The position numbers and the translations under genes were made by a program. This document shows, piece after piece, positions 15,701 to 25,856 of a stretch of DNA of 64,000 nt (positions are counted from its first letter, which is position 1; every line of letters starts with the position of its first letter). Location: assembly GCA_947359465.1 (NCBI GenBank), contig OX375873.1:73348278-73412277 (forward strand). Direction: 5' to 3'. The DNA comes from Metellina segmentata (lineage: Eukaryota > Arthropoda > Arachnida > Araneae > Tetragnathidae). Below the pieces are notes generated by a model. That model did no database searches. It saw only the letters and a program-made list of their open reading frames with translations, and was not told the DNA's origin.

Positions 15701-17670
15701 GCTATTCTCTGCTGATTCATGGAATCGTTCCCATGGAAATATTATTTTAGATGCGCAGCCTCTGTCAATTAACATATCATGTTTTAATAAAATAAGTTTA
15801 TTTTATTATACAGTACATTAACTTAAACCTACTACATCGAACTATACTGAAGTCAAAATACTAAGCAATTAACTGTCTAAAACAGTTATAGATAATTACT
15901 CTCTATATCCAAGTGATCCAGGTAAAAAAAGCTTAAATGTTATCAAACTATACACTCATTGAATATGTTATTGTAAATCCCTGTTAATTGGATAAAAACA
16001 TATGAAACACATTCATTTTGGAATGTTGAACGTAGCTACTTTTAAACCTTCTTTTTGATACACCCGTTTCACTATAAGTATCAACAACTCTCAAGAATTC
16101 TTTCTGCACTGTACTTCAAGAGAGTAAAACATTTTAAAGGATGAATGCAAGAGCTTTATTTTTTTCCTGTTTTCACGAAGATTTTTTACGAGATCTCATG
16201 CATTTCACCGAGTTCCAATTCCATCGATGCGCCATTTGACTACTCTGCGTTCTTCACATCTGGCATCCAAAGAGACTGGATCAAAATGGCGAAGAAATTG
16301 AATTGCATCTGTCTATGTCAAACCAAGGAATTCTAGAATAATCCGCATTTGTGTATAGAATGGTAGGAAATTTCCTTTTCTCATCGTAAAAACTATACAA
16401 ATTTAGGACTAGGTATGCGTTTAACTGCTGGATAACAGAATATTTGTACGCGTTAGGATAAAGATATAATTAGCAACAAGCTTCTAAAAAAGAAAAATAT
16501 TTGTGAAGCAAAATATATGTTTGAGGAAGAATATAAATAGACTCAACATGGTTATTAAGGAATAATCACCTTTTCTTACTCTTTGATTCTCCTAGACATT
16601 TTCATTCGTTTCATCCATTTTGTATTAAAGTTTTAATCCAATTTCCTTTTATGGTCCTGAATGAGAGATTTTTAAAACAAACCAAACAGATAGAAATAAA
16701 AATATGTTCTTCAGATATCCAAAGGCTATCGTATGACACTTAAAGAGGTTACCTTATAATGGTACCAATCATTGAAATTTTTACTGTTGAATTCGTATTC
16801 GATACACAAGCCAAAGAACGGTATATTCAGAATATGTACAGGAATCACCGTTCCCTCTCAGAATCATTATCGCCACCTACAGACAGAAAAGGCCTATCAA
16901 ACAATTACACTTACTTTTCTGAAAGCAGACTGGAAGTCTTCATCAGTTTCAAGATTGTTTTCCTGAGATAGTTCTTAATCTCTGTTTTAACTATCCCATT
17001 ACTGTCCTGCAATAATTTAATATTCTAACAATTACTTAAACAGAGGTGTTCTAAAGTGCTGTATTTCTTAAATTCTGCACCATAAAGTAACTTCCTTAGT
17101 TATAGTATTTTCTCTATTATTCCCTACTATTCCCTGTGAAACTTTATTGATTTTTAACTCTTTAATTGTCTTGACGAGGTATATCGTCCCAGATCTGGTC
17201 AATGTTTCTAAGGCTTAAATGTATCGGCATGATAAAACTATTCTATTTTATCACACTGACGAAGAGATTGATTCAAGTACGATCTAAGTACTAAAAACAT
17301 ATCATTCCTTATCCAGAACTAGTGATAGTTTAGAACAGGTTTTTGCACCAGAGTCTGGACACTATAGTGCAGTTTTTGATGCAGAGGTCACACACCAGGA
17401 GGGTTTAAAAGGCTTTAGAATATCAAGGAAGGTAGCCTTCTTCAATAAGAATGAATAATGAATAATTCATGAACGATAAAATGTATGTATGTGAAATTTC
17501 AAACTTACGATCTGCTGGTTCTCTAAGAGGGTCATTGAATTCTTTACCGAAAGGATTTTATGTAGAATGTAATGGGCACAGAATAGAAGCAAAGTCAAAC
17601 TAAACACGTATTCAATGAAATTAGAAGAAATTTGAATTTTTTTCTGTTGGGCAGGGAGTTTAATGAGAAA
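11377..17670. other. Long stretch with no recognised gene
   Basis: A (TA)n-rich tract lies at about 12674-12721. A GC-richer, repeat-like patch at 12730-12880 contains GCCACGGTC twice. Unrecognised frames at 12931-13300 (plus), 13870-14103 (plus), 14199-14621 (minus) and 16145-16336 (plus) show no motif I can name. At 15073-15331 both strands are open; the minus frame of 80 codons has a relatively normal amino-acid mix but no domain I know. I see no splice-bounded host exon. Confidence 0.4.
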
Positions 17671-17675
17671 GTGTT

Positions 17676-18049
17676 TGTTACGATCTTCGGACGGGTGTCA
17701 TGGACACATATAAGAACGGTCGTTCTTGTGGCTCCTGTTATATTCCTCTCTCAGTAAGCATTACCCCTTCCCCTTACGGAGTGTTCGGTGGTTGGCCCCG
17801 ACCCCGGGGGATGAAAAGAAGGGGGTGAAAACCAGAGGGTCGTTCGCCAGGAGACGGTGGAACCAGCGGTCTTGGAGTAGAGGTGTTTTTTTTAAGCACC
17901 GGACGGTGCGGTGTAGATATCGTAAATTTCATTTAATGTTATACAAATAAAACGTGTATGTCCAAATTTGGTGAGCAGTGTCCCTCTGTTCTTAGCCACA
18001 ACTACACATATGGTCTTGCAAAGTAGACATCGCTCGGGCCGCTCTGACA
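17676..18049 (+). repeat. 5' long terminal repeat
   Basis: 374 bp, starts TGTTACGATC and ends CGCTCTGACA. A TATA-like CATATAAG lies near 17707-17714, giving a plausible promoter. An AATAAA signal at 17946-17951 is followed by GT-rich sequence, giving a plausible poly(A) site. A 74-codon frame inside (17726-17950) recurs unchanged in the other LTR, which shows LTR identity rather than a gene. Confidence 0.95.
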
Positions 18050-18053
18050 TAAT

Positions 18054-18072
18054 TGGTGTCAGAAGTGGGGTT
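18054..18072 (+). promoter_or_regulatory. Primer-binding site, tRNA-Leu type
   Basis: TGGTGTCAGAAGTGGGG begins four bases after the LTR end. It starts with TGG, the complement of the CCA tail, and matches the 3' end typical of insect tRNA-Leu (inferred from memory of the tRNA family). It would prime minus-strand cDNA synthesis. Confidence 0.85.
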
Positions 18073-18141
18073 GTGTAGTTGTGTGATGGTATAGAACAAA
18101 CGGCAAGAGGTGACGCGGTGCCATTTTTGGAGGTTTAGGAA

Positions 18142-18557
18142 GAGCAACTGGATTGTTGCTGGATTCCATAGTCTTGCACCATTTCGTGAAGAGCAACTGG
18201 ATTGTTGCTGGACTGTATATACTTGCACCATTTCGTGAAGAGCAACTGGATTGTTGCTGGACTGTATATACTTGCACCATTTTCGGAAGAGCAACTGGAT
18301 TGTTGCTGGATTCCATAGTCTTGCACCATTTCGTGAAGAGCAACTGGATTGTTGCTGGACTGTATATACTTGCACCATTTCGTGAAGAGCAACTGGATTG
18401 TTGCTGGACTGTATATACTTGCACCATTTTCGGAAGAGCAACTGGATTGTTGCTGGATTCCATAGTCTTGCACCATTTCGTGAAGAGCAACTGGATTGTT
18501 GCTGGACTGTATATACTTGCACCATTTTCGGAAGAGCAACTGGACTGTTGCTGGATT
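18142..18557. repeat. 49-bp minisatellite with 147-bp higher-order unit in the LTR element leader
   Basis: Units start at 18142, 18191, 18240, 18289, 18338, 18387, 18436 and 18485, exactly 49 bp apart, with a partial ninth at 18534. Three unit types are visible. A carries TTCCATAG and TTTCGTGAA, B carries CTGTATATAC and TTTCGTGAA, and B' carries CTGTATATAC and TTTTCGGAA. The order is A-B-B', A-B-B', A-B', so the amplified unit was 147 bp. Each unit holds AGCAAC-TGGATT-GTTGCT, a 6-bp stem with a 6-base loop. The overlapping frames on both strands (17992-18590) are products of this repeat, since 147 is divisible by three. Confidence 0.95.
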
Positions 18558-19422
18558 CGGGATAGGGAGCTATCCTGGGAACTACACTAGCAGCTGTAGA
18601 GAATTCCTGAATTGAATTCTATCCTCAACGCGAACCTTCGACACTGGACCATTGCAGTCATCACCTGGGAAGAGGGATCCTTTTCGCAACCCGGAAAATT
18701 GTTGGGTGCTTACCAGGAGCGTTGGAGGAAGCGATCGACGTGACCGGATACCGTGTGATGGAATAGCAGCGATCCTGGACCGAGGGACGTCCACGTCGGA
18801 AGAGTGATCCTGGAGATGCGCTTGGTGTCGACTAGGGCGATGGAAGGAAAATGCTGGTTCGAGCGTTTTGCGATGGAAAAGCTGTGAGTCTGATCTGAGA
18901 TGGTTAACGTCTGATGTCTAACGTTAGTGTACAACCGGAAAGATGTCTGAGGAATGTGCTATTCGCAAGCGAGGAGGGATGGAAGTGCGCCTTCTGCAGT
19001 CAACTCATACCTTGAAGGGTACTGGGGTAAGTCCCTTCTGAATTGATCCAGTGAGCCATTAAATACACAGGGGGGATTAACACATATATGTATGAGAAGC
19101 AGGGTGGGGATGATTGTTATATTTGTGCTATGATGTGTTTTTATTTTGATGGGGCTATGGATTGTAGGATTTAATGTGTAATGAACATCAGCTAAGGAAT
19201 AGTTTTTAGGAATTACTGTGGGCAAATAAAAGTGTAAGATTATGCAGATGTATTTAATATAATTAGTTACTTATTGAAAGTGTTTGCATATTTAATAGAG
19301 TAACTAGGGGAATTATATGGAACATCAAAGTGCATGTTAGAAAAATCTTTGTGTATTTACTTGAGTAATTATTGAAGCTGGGTGTTATTATTAAAATTGA
19401 TTGTGTTTACACGGGGATCACC
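18558..19422 (+). other. Untranslated leader of the LTR element
   Basis: Between the minisatellite and the ORF. The first part (18560-18960) is GC-richer than the surrounding genome; the rest is AT-rich. No frame of interest on the sense strand. It would carry any packaging signal. Confidence 0.5.
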
Positions 19423-20907
19423 ATGGCATATTTTGAGGGAGCGAGGATAGAGGAGATGAGATATGTGGCAATTGAAATAGGGGAAGACGTTCCTTCAAAT
19501 GCGAATAGATGTCAATTGAAAAGAATAATAGAGGATTCTAAATCATACGATGCAGAATTTGTAGAAGTGTTCGTGACATCTATTGTTAATGATAGGATTT
19601 TAAGAGAGAAAAGAGAAGCTGAAAAGGAGGCGCTAAGGGGTTGGAGAGAAGCCCAATTGGAATGGAGAGAGGCGGTAAGGGATCAGATAAATGCTGAAGG
19701 AGAGTTGGAATGTAGCCGGATAATGGCTCAAATAGAACCGAGAAAGGAATTTGGAGAAGTAGAGGGGCATGTAAAAGTAGCAAGGGCAGAGGCTAGAAGG
19801 TATTTGATATTGGCCGAAAAAAGGTATAAAGCTGCTCAGGAAAAGGCTGAAGAGAGATTGTTCGTTTATGAAATGAAATGGAGGGTGTTAGAAATGCTGG
19901 AGAAAGGTGTAGAAAGAACGGAAGGAGGAACTAGTGAAGATAAGGAAAGGAGCGATCTCTCTCAGGAGGGGAGGAAAGGGCAGGAAAATAGAACTGACCC
20001 TACCCCAACGGATGTGAAGGGGGAATCAGAAACTTCGCAGGACATGGAACGGGAAAAAGAACTCGTGGGCGAAGAGACGGAGAGAAACGCTCTCGCGGCC
20101 CAGGGGGAGGTGGCTGAAGGTCACAAAAAGACACAAGGCGAGGTAGATGACCCAACGGACTCATTGGGAAGGGAGCAAACGGACATTCCTGGTGAAGTTA
20201 TTACTTCCAAGGAGGGGGAGAGTCACAGATGTAGTCGCGTGAATGGGAAAAGGCGAAGGTCTCGGAAAGGGGGTGGAAACCAGCACTTCTCCGTAAATCC
20301 ACAGTTGTGTGAGGGAAAACACGAGAGTGAAATTTTGCCCAAGGCGTTCGGTGACAATATGGGAGTTAAGCAGCATGGGCTAGAGAAAGATAGTTTGGGT
20401 CTCGGAGAGAACGGGAAATCGGAGGTAAAGGAGTGCTTGTCTGAAACGCCAAAGTCGCACAGGGAAAAACATAAGGGTGAGATTTTATCCAAGTCGTTCT
20501 TGGACACTGGATTTAAGCGACGCGGAGTAAAGACGGATAGTCGAGAGATCGGTTTGCGGAGGAAGATTCGTCAACGAATAGTTCTCTTGAAGCGCAGTCC
20601 AGAAAGGTTAGGAGGGGCTTCGGAGATTTTGACGGATAATCAGGCGGTGATAGAGAAGACAAGAGGAAGGGTAAATTTACACGGGAGTTCAGTGCGAGCA
20701 GGGGTGGTACGAAAGACCATGAGATACCCTCAATCTAAAATGTGGGGGGTTACTTTTTATTGGGGGAAGAGTAACAAGTTAAATCAATTGATCGGTACCC
20801 AAGAAAGGGGGTGGATTAGGCGATTATCATTCCTGTGGTGGCATTATCGCAAAAAGTTCATTTATCAGTTTTCGATTTGGATTTTAAGGAAATTGATAGG
20901 TTTGTAA
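19423..20907 (+). CDS. Gag-like protein of the LTR element (SAP-like N-terminus, basic tail)
   Basis: The frame is open from 19372, but the second Met (ATCACCATGG at 19423) has the better start context and gives about 494 residues. The N-terminus (MAYFEGARIEEMRYVAIEIG, then DVPSNANRCQLKRIIEDS and YDAEFVEVF) matches the pattern of arthropod Gypsy-type Gag N-termini: a short SAP-like helix pair, then a long Glu/Arg/Lys coiled coil. The middle is hydrophilic and low-complexity. Then come a basic patch (GKRRRSRKGG) and two diverged internal repeats (EGKHESEILPKAFG and REKHKGEILSKSFL), ending in a Trp/Arg-rich tail. There is no CCHC knuckle, no protease DT/SG motif and no Pol. Likely role: particle formation or RNA binding for a non-autonomous element. 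The full frame suggests it is, or recently was, under coding constraint. Family assignment is by pattern only. Confidence 0.8.
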   Translation: MAYFEGARIEEMRYVAIEIGEDVPSNANRCQLKRIIEDSKSYDAEFVEVFVTSIVNDRILREKREAEKEALRGWREAQLEWREAVRDQINAEGELECSRIMAQIEPRKEFGEVEGHVKVARAEARRYLILAEKRYKAAQEKAEERLFVYEMKWRVLEMLEKGVERTEGGTSEDKERSDLSQEGRKGQENRTDPTPTDVKGESETSQDMEREKELVGEETERNALAAQGEVAEGHKKTQGEVDDPTDSLGREQTDIPGEVITSKEGESHRCSRVNGKRRRSRKGGGNQHFSVNPQLCEGKHESEILPKAFGDNMGVKQHGLEKDSLGLGENGKSEVKECLSETPKSHREKHKGEILSKSFLDTGFKRRGVKTDSREIGLRRKIRQRIVLLKRSPERLGGASEILTDNQAVIEKTRGRVNLHGSSVRAGVVRKTMRYPQSKMWGVTFYWGKSNKLNQLIGTQERGWIRRLSFLWWHYRKKFIYQFSIWILRKLIGL

Positions 20908-21813
20908 AAGGTGGTCCTTAAGGGCCTGGAGAACTACGAAATAAATGAATGTTGGAAATAGGAATTATGTTGTATATAATTAGTTTTCAATGTGTTTAAG
21001 TTCCTGTATTTATGTATTTCTTCGTTTTAAGTATAAAGTACATATAAGTGAGATTTCTGTAAATGAGGATCTCGTAGGAGACTGGCAATATTTATTATTT
21101 GTGAAATGAATATTGGAGTGCTTACCGCTCATGAAATTATGTTGCCAGGAAGTGTTAATATTTTTAAGTGCGTAACACTGAGGAAATTGTACTGTCGGGA
21201 AGTTGGTTAATTTCAGTAATTTTTCTTTTTTAAATATTGTTGTGATGTGCAGTATTTTTACTCTTACTTGTAGTTATTTTTGTGTACTGCATTCATATTG
21301 GTTTTGAAGCAATAAGTAATTTGGTAAGAGTGGTTATGTTGATTGTAGATTTTTTGTATATATTCCTTTCCCCTAGTTTTAATTTGTGTAGAGATTAGTG
21401 TCGATAATTAGATCATAACCTAGTTTGTAAACTCATGCATGAGAGTATTGTTGAGGCATGTTTGCCAACTAGGGACACAAACAATCTTACACAGACTCCA
21501 ATTTGGCTCGTTGGTGACAACGATTTGAAGGGCACCGGTGTACCTGCTACCTTTGTGGAGAGGTGTGAGGTTATCCTGCCAACACAAGGAGGAACTGCTG
21601 TTGGGGGGAATGGGACTTCCTCTAGTGAGGTTGGCGGGGGTGTCAGTAAAGGTCACCCGGGTCAGGAGAACAGGGGAGAGTGGAAATAAAGAATTCGGCC
21701 CACGGAGACAACGGACGATGAGGGACTCTGCTGCTGTTGTCTGCTATGTTTTGTAAATATGTTTTATATGTCTTGCGTCTTATGAAATAGGCCTTAGGGC
21801 CTATTTCACGCTT
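20908..21813 (+). other. 3' untranslated internal region of the LTR element
   Basis: Where pol would normally lie there is only AT-rich sequence (20908-21420), followed by a GC-richer block (21430-21740). Two small overlapping frames there (21435-21689 and 21538-21756) are not recognised. They may be what is left after a pol deletion, or may be non-coding. Confidence 0.5.
21784..21807 (+). promoter_or_regulatory. Perfect 10-bp hairpin just upstream of the polypurine tract
   Basis: GAAATAGGCC (21784-21793) and GGCCTATTTC (21798-21807) are perfect reverse complements around a 4-base loop, six bases before the purine run. It could be an RNA structure for packaging, export or plus-strand priming; the function is inferred. 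Confidence 0.7.
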
Positions 21814-21826
21814 AAGGAGGGAGGAA
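21814..21826 (+). promoter_or_regulatory. Polypurine tract
   Basis: AAGGAGGGAGGAA directly abuts the TG of the 3' LTR, the expected place for plus-strand priming. Confidence 0.9.
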
Positions 21827-22200
21827 TGTTACGATCTTCGGACGGGTGTCATGGACACATATAAGAACGGTCGTTCTTGTGGCTCCTGTTATATTCCTCT
21901 CTCAGTAAGCATTACCCCTTCCCCTTACGGAGTGTTCGGTGGTTGGCCCCGACCCCGGGGGATGAAAAGAAGGGGGTGAAAACCAGAGGGTCGTTCGCCA
22001 GGAGACGGTGGAACCAGCGGTCTTGGAGTAGAGGTGTTTTTTTTAAGCACCGGACGGTGCGGTGTAGATATCGTAAATTTCATTTAATGTTATACAAATA
22101 AAACGTGTATGTCCAAATTTGGTGAGCAGTGTCCCTCTGTTCTTAGCCACAACTACACATATGGTCTTGCAAAGTAGACATCGCTCGGGCCGCTCTGACA
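21827..22200 (+). repeat. 3' long terminal repeat
   Basis: 374 bp. I found no difference from the 5' LTR by eye. Poly(A) signal AATAAA at 22097-22102. Followed by the GTGTT target duplication. Confidence 0.95.
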
Positions 22201-22205
22201 GTGTT

Positions 22206-23834
22206 ATAGGCAAAATAAACCTTTTTATCCCAACTCTTCCTGTTTAAAAGATAAAATGACTGCACTCGAAGAAGTCCACTTTCAACACTTAAACTTTACT
22301 CCAGTAGTAACCGTAGTAAAAATATATTCGGAGCATTCTACACAACCAAATTTGTAGATTTCGAAGTTTTGCATCTCGTTATTACAATCAAACATTTTTT
22401 TAAGAAGTTGGTTTTTTAAATCTTATGTTTATTATTAACTAAATGCATGTATCTACATCCGAACTAAAAAGACAATGGTCTGTGTTGTATAAGAACTGAA
22501 ATAAATTTCAGTTTTTTTTAATTGAAAAATTGGTAGTACTTGAACATTACCACAGTAATAATTTCCAGTTTAATAACTATTGCAAGTAAAAGTATATTCA
22601 TGTTTTTAAACATGAGAATCTGTGTAAAATGTGAGCTCTCTTATAACAGTTTTAACTTTTTTTAGAGATCTGAATTTTTAAGCTTTCAGCTTGTCAGTAG
22701 TTTTTTTTCAGTGTATAATTCCTGTTTCAAACTGATGATAAAGAGTATATATTCTATTCAAATTATTTAAATTATGAATAACTTTTAACATCTTTTATAC
22801 TTTTTTCACTGAAAAGTCTACTTAAAAATTTACTTACAGCCATTATGTGCTCTTAATCACTAGATATTTATTGTGATATGAAAACCCTTCAAAACAAATA
22901 CCAGGTGTAATATTTTCATGCACTTATAAAAGCTAAAGGTAGTGGAAATTATGAAATCTAAAAAATATTTTATAATGTTTAAATCGTATAAGGGGATGTA
23001 AATACTTAATGGAAATTCATTGTGAAGAAAATGGGTCCTTTCCTTCATCTGCAAAGGTCATTTAAAATATTGCACATAATATATTTATGAAAATTTAAAG
23101 TTTGGATTTCGAAAGGGTATTATTATATAGTAAAGGAGATAATGAGAGAGGGCCTCAATTCTGAACAAATGTAGTTATAAACTTTTAAAACGTTTTACTG
23201 CTTAAACTTAGTTTGATCCAAACACTTCTATCTGCAACCAATGAAAAACCTTTTCAAAACGAGTCTATTATTAGAATTTGAAGAAATATTTTGACTAAGT
23301 AATTACTTTAATTGTTTTAATATCAATACTTTGATAAATATAATATTTATAATGAAAAAATCGTAAGCACTGTTTGCAAAGAGTTTGTAATGGTGATTGT
23401 AACTATATCCAAGAAAATATAATGTATCTTTTTATTCAAAATTCAATTTTTAATCTTTATAAAACTATTCATATCATTGTTGAAGATATTTATAACAAGA
23501 TACATGATGCTTTTCACTTAATAGACTACATTACCGTTTCTTGCGATGGTAATGCAGCCTAGTCAGACACGAAGATAGCATTTTGAGAAACGTAGTTTAC
23601 CTTAAATATTAAAGTGTTTTTTACCCCACATATTACACTTTAATTTCAGATAAAAATGTGTACGTTAGTCATGGTTGTACTTATACTTTAGTATAAGAAT
23701 GTATTATTCATAGCTGAAAACTAATTAAAAACGTTTCGTAGTATAAATAAATAAAATAATTGTTTTCTGCATTATTTAACTTTAAGTTTAATTTTATTAT
23801 TTAATTAATTATTTGATTTTAATTTTATTTAGCA
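22206..23834. other. AT-rich non-coding stretch
   Basis: No gene recognised. The frames at 22860-23054 (minus) and 23374-23562 (plus) are short and AT-driven. Confidence 0.5.
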
Positions 23835-24493
23835 CTAGTAAAATACCCGACCTTACTCGGTTTGAATTCGTTTACTCTAGATTGAAGAGAGGGTGAAAAT
23901 ATATAATGACTTACGTTTTTCATTTAAAAATAATAATATTTTAACACCTTTCGCTATCCTTATAATTTCTACCACTTACATAGGATACAAATACTACACA
24001 TGCATATTCATTCATGTAATACATATCACATACATAGCACCCTTGCTGTGTGACAAAGCTACAAAATGACGAAAGGTGACATTAAGGTTACTACTACAAA
24101 AGGCGATTTTAAGGGAAATTTGGAATTCTTTTTCTTAAGTTACTTTTATGCTCAACTCAACAAATAAAAACGATTATTTACGGCGAAGGCTCTAGAACTC
24201 ATAGTACAAAAAAAAAAAATTTTTACTTGTGGAACTCTTGCATCCGGTATGCAACATTGTGGAATTTCGCTATCTTCTCCTGTCATTATCACAAAACATT
24301 TTTTTAATGTTTGAAAAATTCTCGTTCGGATTTTTTAAACATTATTATTATTATTTCAATAACGGCATTATTCTTTCAATAATGGCATAATTACACTTCA
24401 ATTTGTTTATTCTGAGTTACCTGCAACTTTAAGTCGAATACTTTGTGATTGTGTTGTGTTTGGGGGAAAAGAAACACAGTTATATTAAAATAA
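23835..24493 (-). mobile_element. TCTATA...CTAG family, copy 3, 3' part (interrupted)
   Basis: Reverse-orientation 3' end: CTAG(T)AAAATACCCGACC at 23835 is the complement of the family terminus. The copy then runs inward through the family blocks, including about two units of the 20-bp minisatellite near 24345-24388. It is cut at 24493 by the insertion of copy 2 and resumes at 26175. Confidence 0.85.
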
Positions 24494-25470
24494 TTTATAT
24501 AAATAAGAAAGGAGTGTTTGTTTGTACATTGAATATATTCGACCCATTTCACAATCCGTTTTGGACCCTTCTGATGCCAAATCCGCCTCTTGCGCGTTTG
24601 GTGTCTGTCTGTCTGTTTCTAGGTATGTGCCCTATACACGTCCACACGGTTTAATATATTTTTATGGAAATTTGCATACAGTGAGTACTTATCATCATTT
24701 AGTGAGTGAAAGTGGTTGCGAAAGTCTGTCCATCTTTCTGTTCTATGTTCGATTTTATGTTGGTGTGTTTGTGCAGGCATCACATGAATTTTTATTCCAG
24801 AAATTTGATTGCAATGTGTTTTATTTTATACATTATCTATTAGTTTAGTGAATGCATTATTAAACATTAATTTATTGTTATATTTAGATTAGATTCATGC
24901 TGAAATACCTGAGTAAGTATACTTAAATCAACCATAATTTGGTAGTTTGGGAAAAATTGGAATGTACATTGAGTATTACGATTACTTTGATTTGCTTTAC
25001 CAGTACTGCTAAAAAACCAATTATTTTCAAAAAATTATTTTTTGATGGAATTTTAGCTCTGATACTTTATTTATTTCGAGTCTTATTTTTGTTATTTACG
25101 CAATGTAAACAATTTCCGAACATTTGGGATAGACTATATTTTTCAAAGAACGGGAATAAAACGAAAACTCGTGTTTCTTTCGCTCAGAATTAATTTCGCA
25201 TTTCTAAATGTTTTGCACTTTTTAGTTATAACTTGTGGCAACTGCGAGATCAAGATATAAAAAGGAATCACAAATTAATATCTTTAGAACAATTTTTTTC
25301 CCGACACCTTTTATTTTGTTTTATTTCGCAGTTTTTTTCTATTTTCTGTTTTAAGTATTTATTATTTTAACAAATTGAGTTTCTTTTCCATCACACGTAA
25401 CACCACCACAAAGTATTCGATTTAAAGTAGCAGGTAAGTCAGAATAAAGCAACTTTAAGTGTAACTATGC

Positions 25471-25670
25471 CATTATTGAAAGAATAATGCCATTATTGAA
25501 AGAATAATGCCATTATTGAAAGAATAATGCCATTATTGAAAGAATAATGCCATTATTGAAAGAATAATGCCATTATTGAAAGAATAATGCCATTATTGAA
25601 AGAATAATGCCATTATTGAAAGAATAATGCCATTATTGAAAGAATAATACCGTTATTGAAAGAATAATAA
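25471..25670. repeat. 20-bp minisatellite, ten units, overlapping palindromes
   Basis: Ten units of cattattgaaagaataatgc at exact 20-bp spacing. The first eight are identical and the last two slightly changed. Each unit contains ATTATT-gaaag-AATAAT, and each junction forms AATAATGCCATTATT, so the array is a chain of inverted repeats. Confidence 0.95.
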
Positions 25671-25724
25671 TGTTTAAAAATTCCGAACTAGACCTTTTTA
25701 AACACTAAAAAATTCTTTGTCATA

Positions 25725-25856
25725 ATGACTGGAGAAGATTGCGAAGTTCCACAATTTCGCATTCCCGATGCAAGAGTGCCACACGTAAAAAAATATTGTT
25801 TTGTTGACTATTTGTGCGAGAGCACTCGCTGTAAATCGTTGTTTTTATTAATTTAG
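25725..25856 (+). pseudogene. Short conserved reading frame in the TCTATA...CTAG family
   Basis: A 43-codon frame, MTGEDCEVPQFRIPDARVP followed by KKYCFVDYLCESTRCKS. The same frame stays open, with substitutions, in copy 5 (43353 onward; MTGEDCK..) and copy 4 (41630 onward), and is cut by a stop in copy 1. I do not recognise the protein. It may be an exon captured by the ancestor of the family. A second such segment lies at about 25955-26092 in copy 2 (YDVCEMYYINGYACVGY) and ends at a GTAAGTCATT donor-like site. Chance conservation from recent shared ancestry is a live alternative. Confidence 0.35.

Larger units (their letters stand above)
17671..22205 (+). mobile_element. Pol-less LTR retrotransposon with GTGTT target-site duplication
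   Basis: Structurally complete LTR element. GTGTT at 17671-17675 is repeated at 22201-22205. Two 374-bp LTRs (17676-18049 and 21827-22200) start TG and end CA and look identical by eye. A tRNA-Leu-like primer site follows the 5' LTR, and a polypurine tract precedes the 3' LTR. The 5-bp duplication suits a Ty3/Gypsy-type integrase. The internal region (about 3.8 kb) has one long ORF with a Gag-like N-terminus and no protease, reverse transcriptase, RNase H or integrase. It would therefore need enzymes from a partner element. Apparent LTR identity and an intact target duplication point to recent insertion. Confidence 0.93.

Noticed and set aside
18142..18557. CRISPR-like array
   Set aside because: The units are contiguous with no unique spacers and lie in a retroelement leader of a eukaryotic genome; it is a minisatellite.
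17992..18590. Several overlapping 130-180 codon frames on both strands
   Set aside because: All arise from the 49-bp minisatellite, whose 147-bp unit keeps frame and lacks stops.
25471..25670. CRISPR-like 20-bp repeats
   Set aside because: Pure tandem repeat without spacers.
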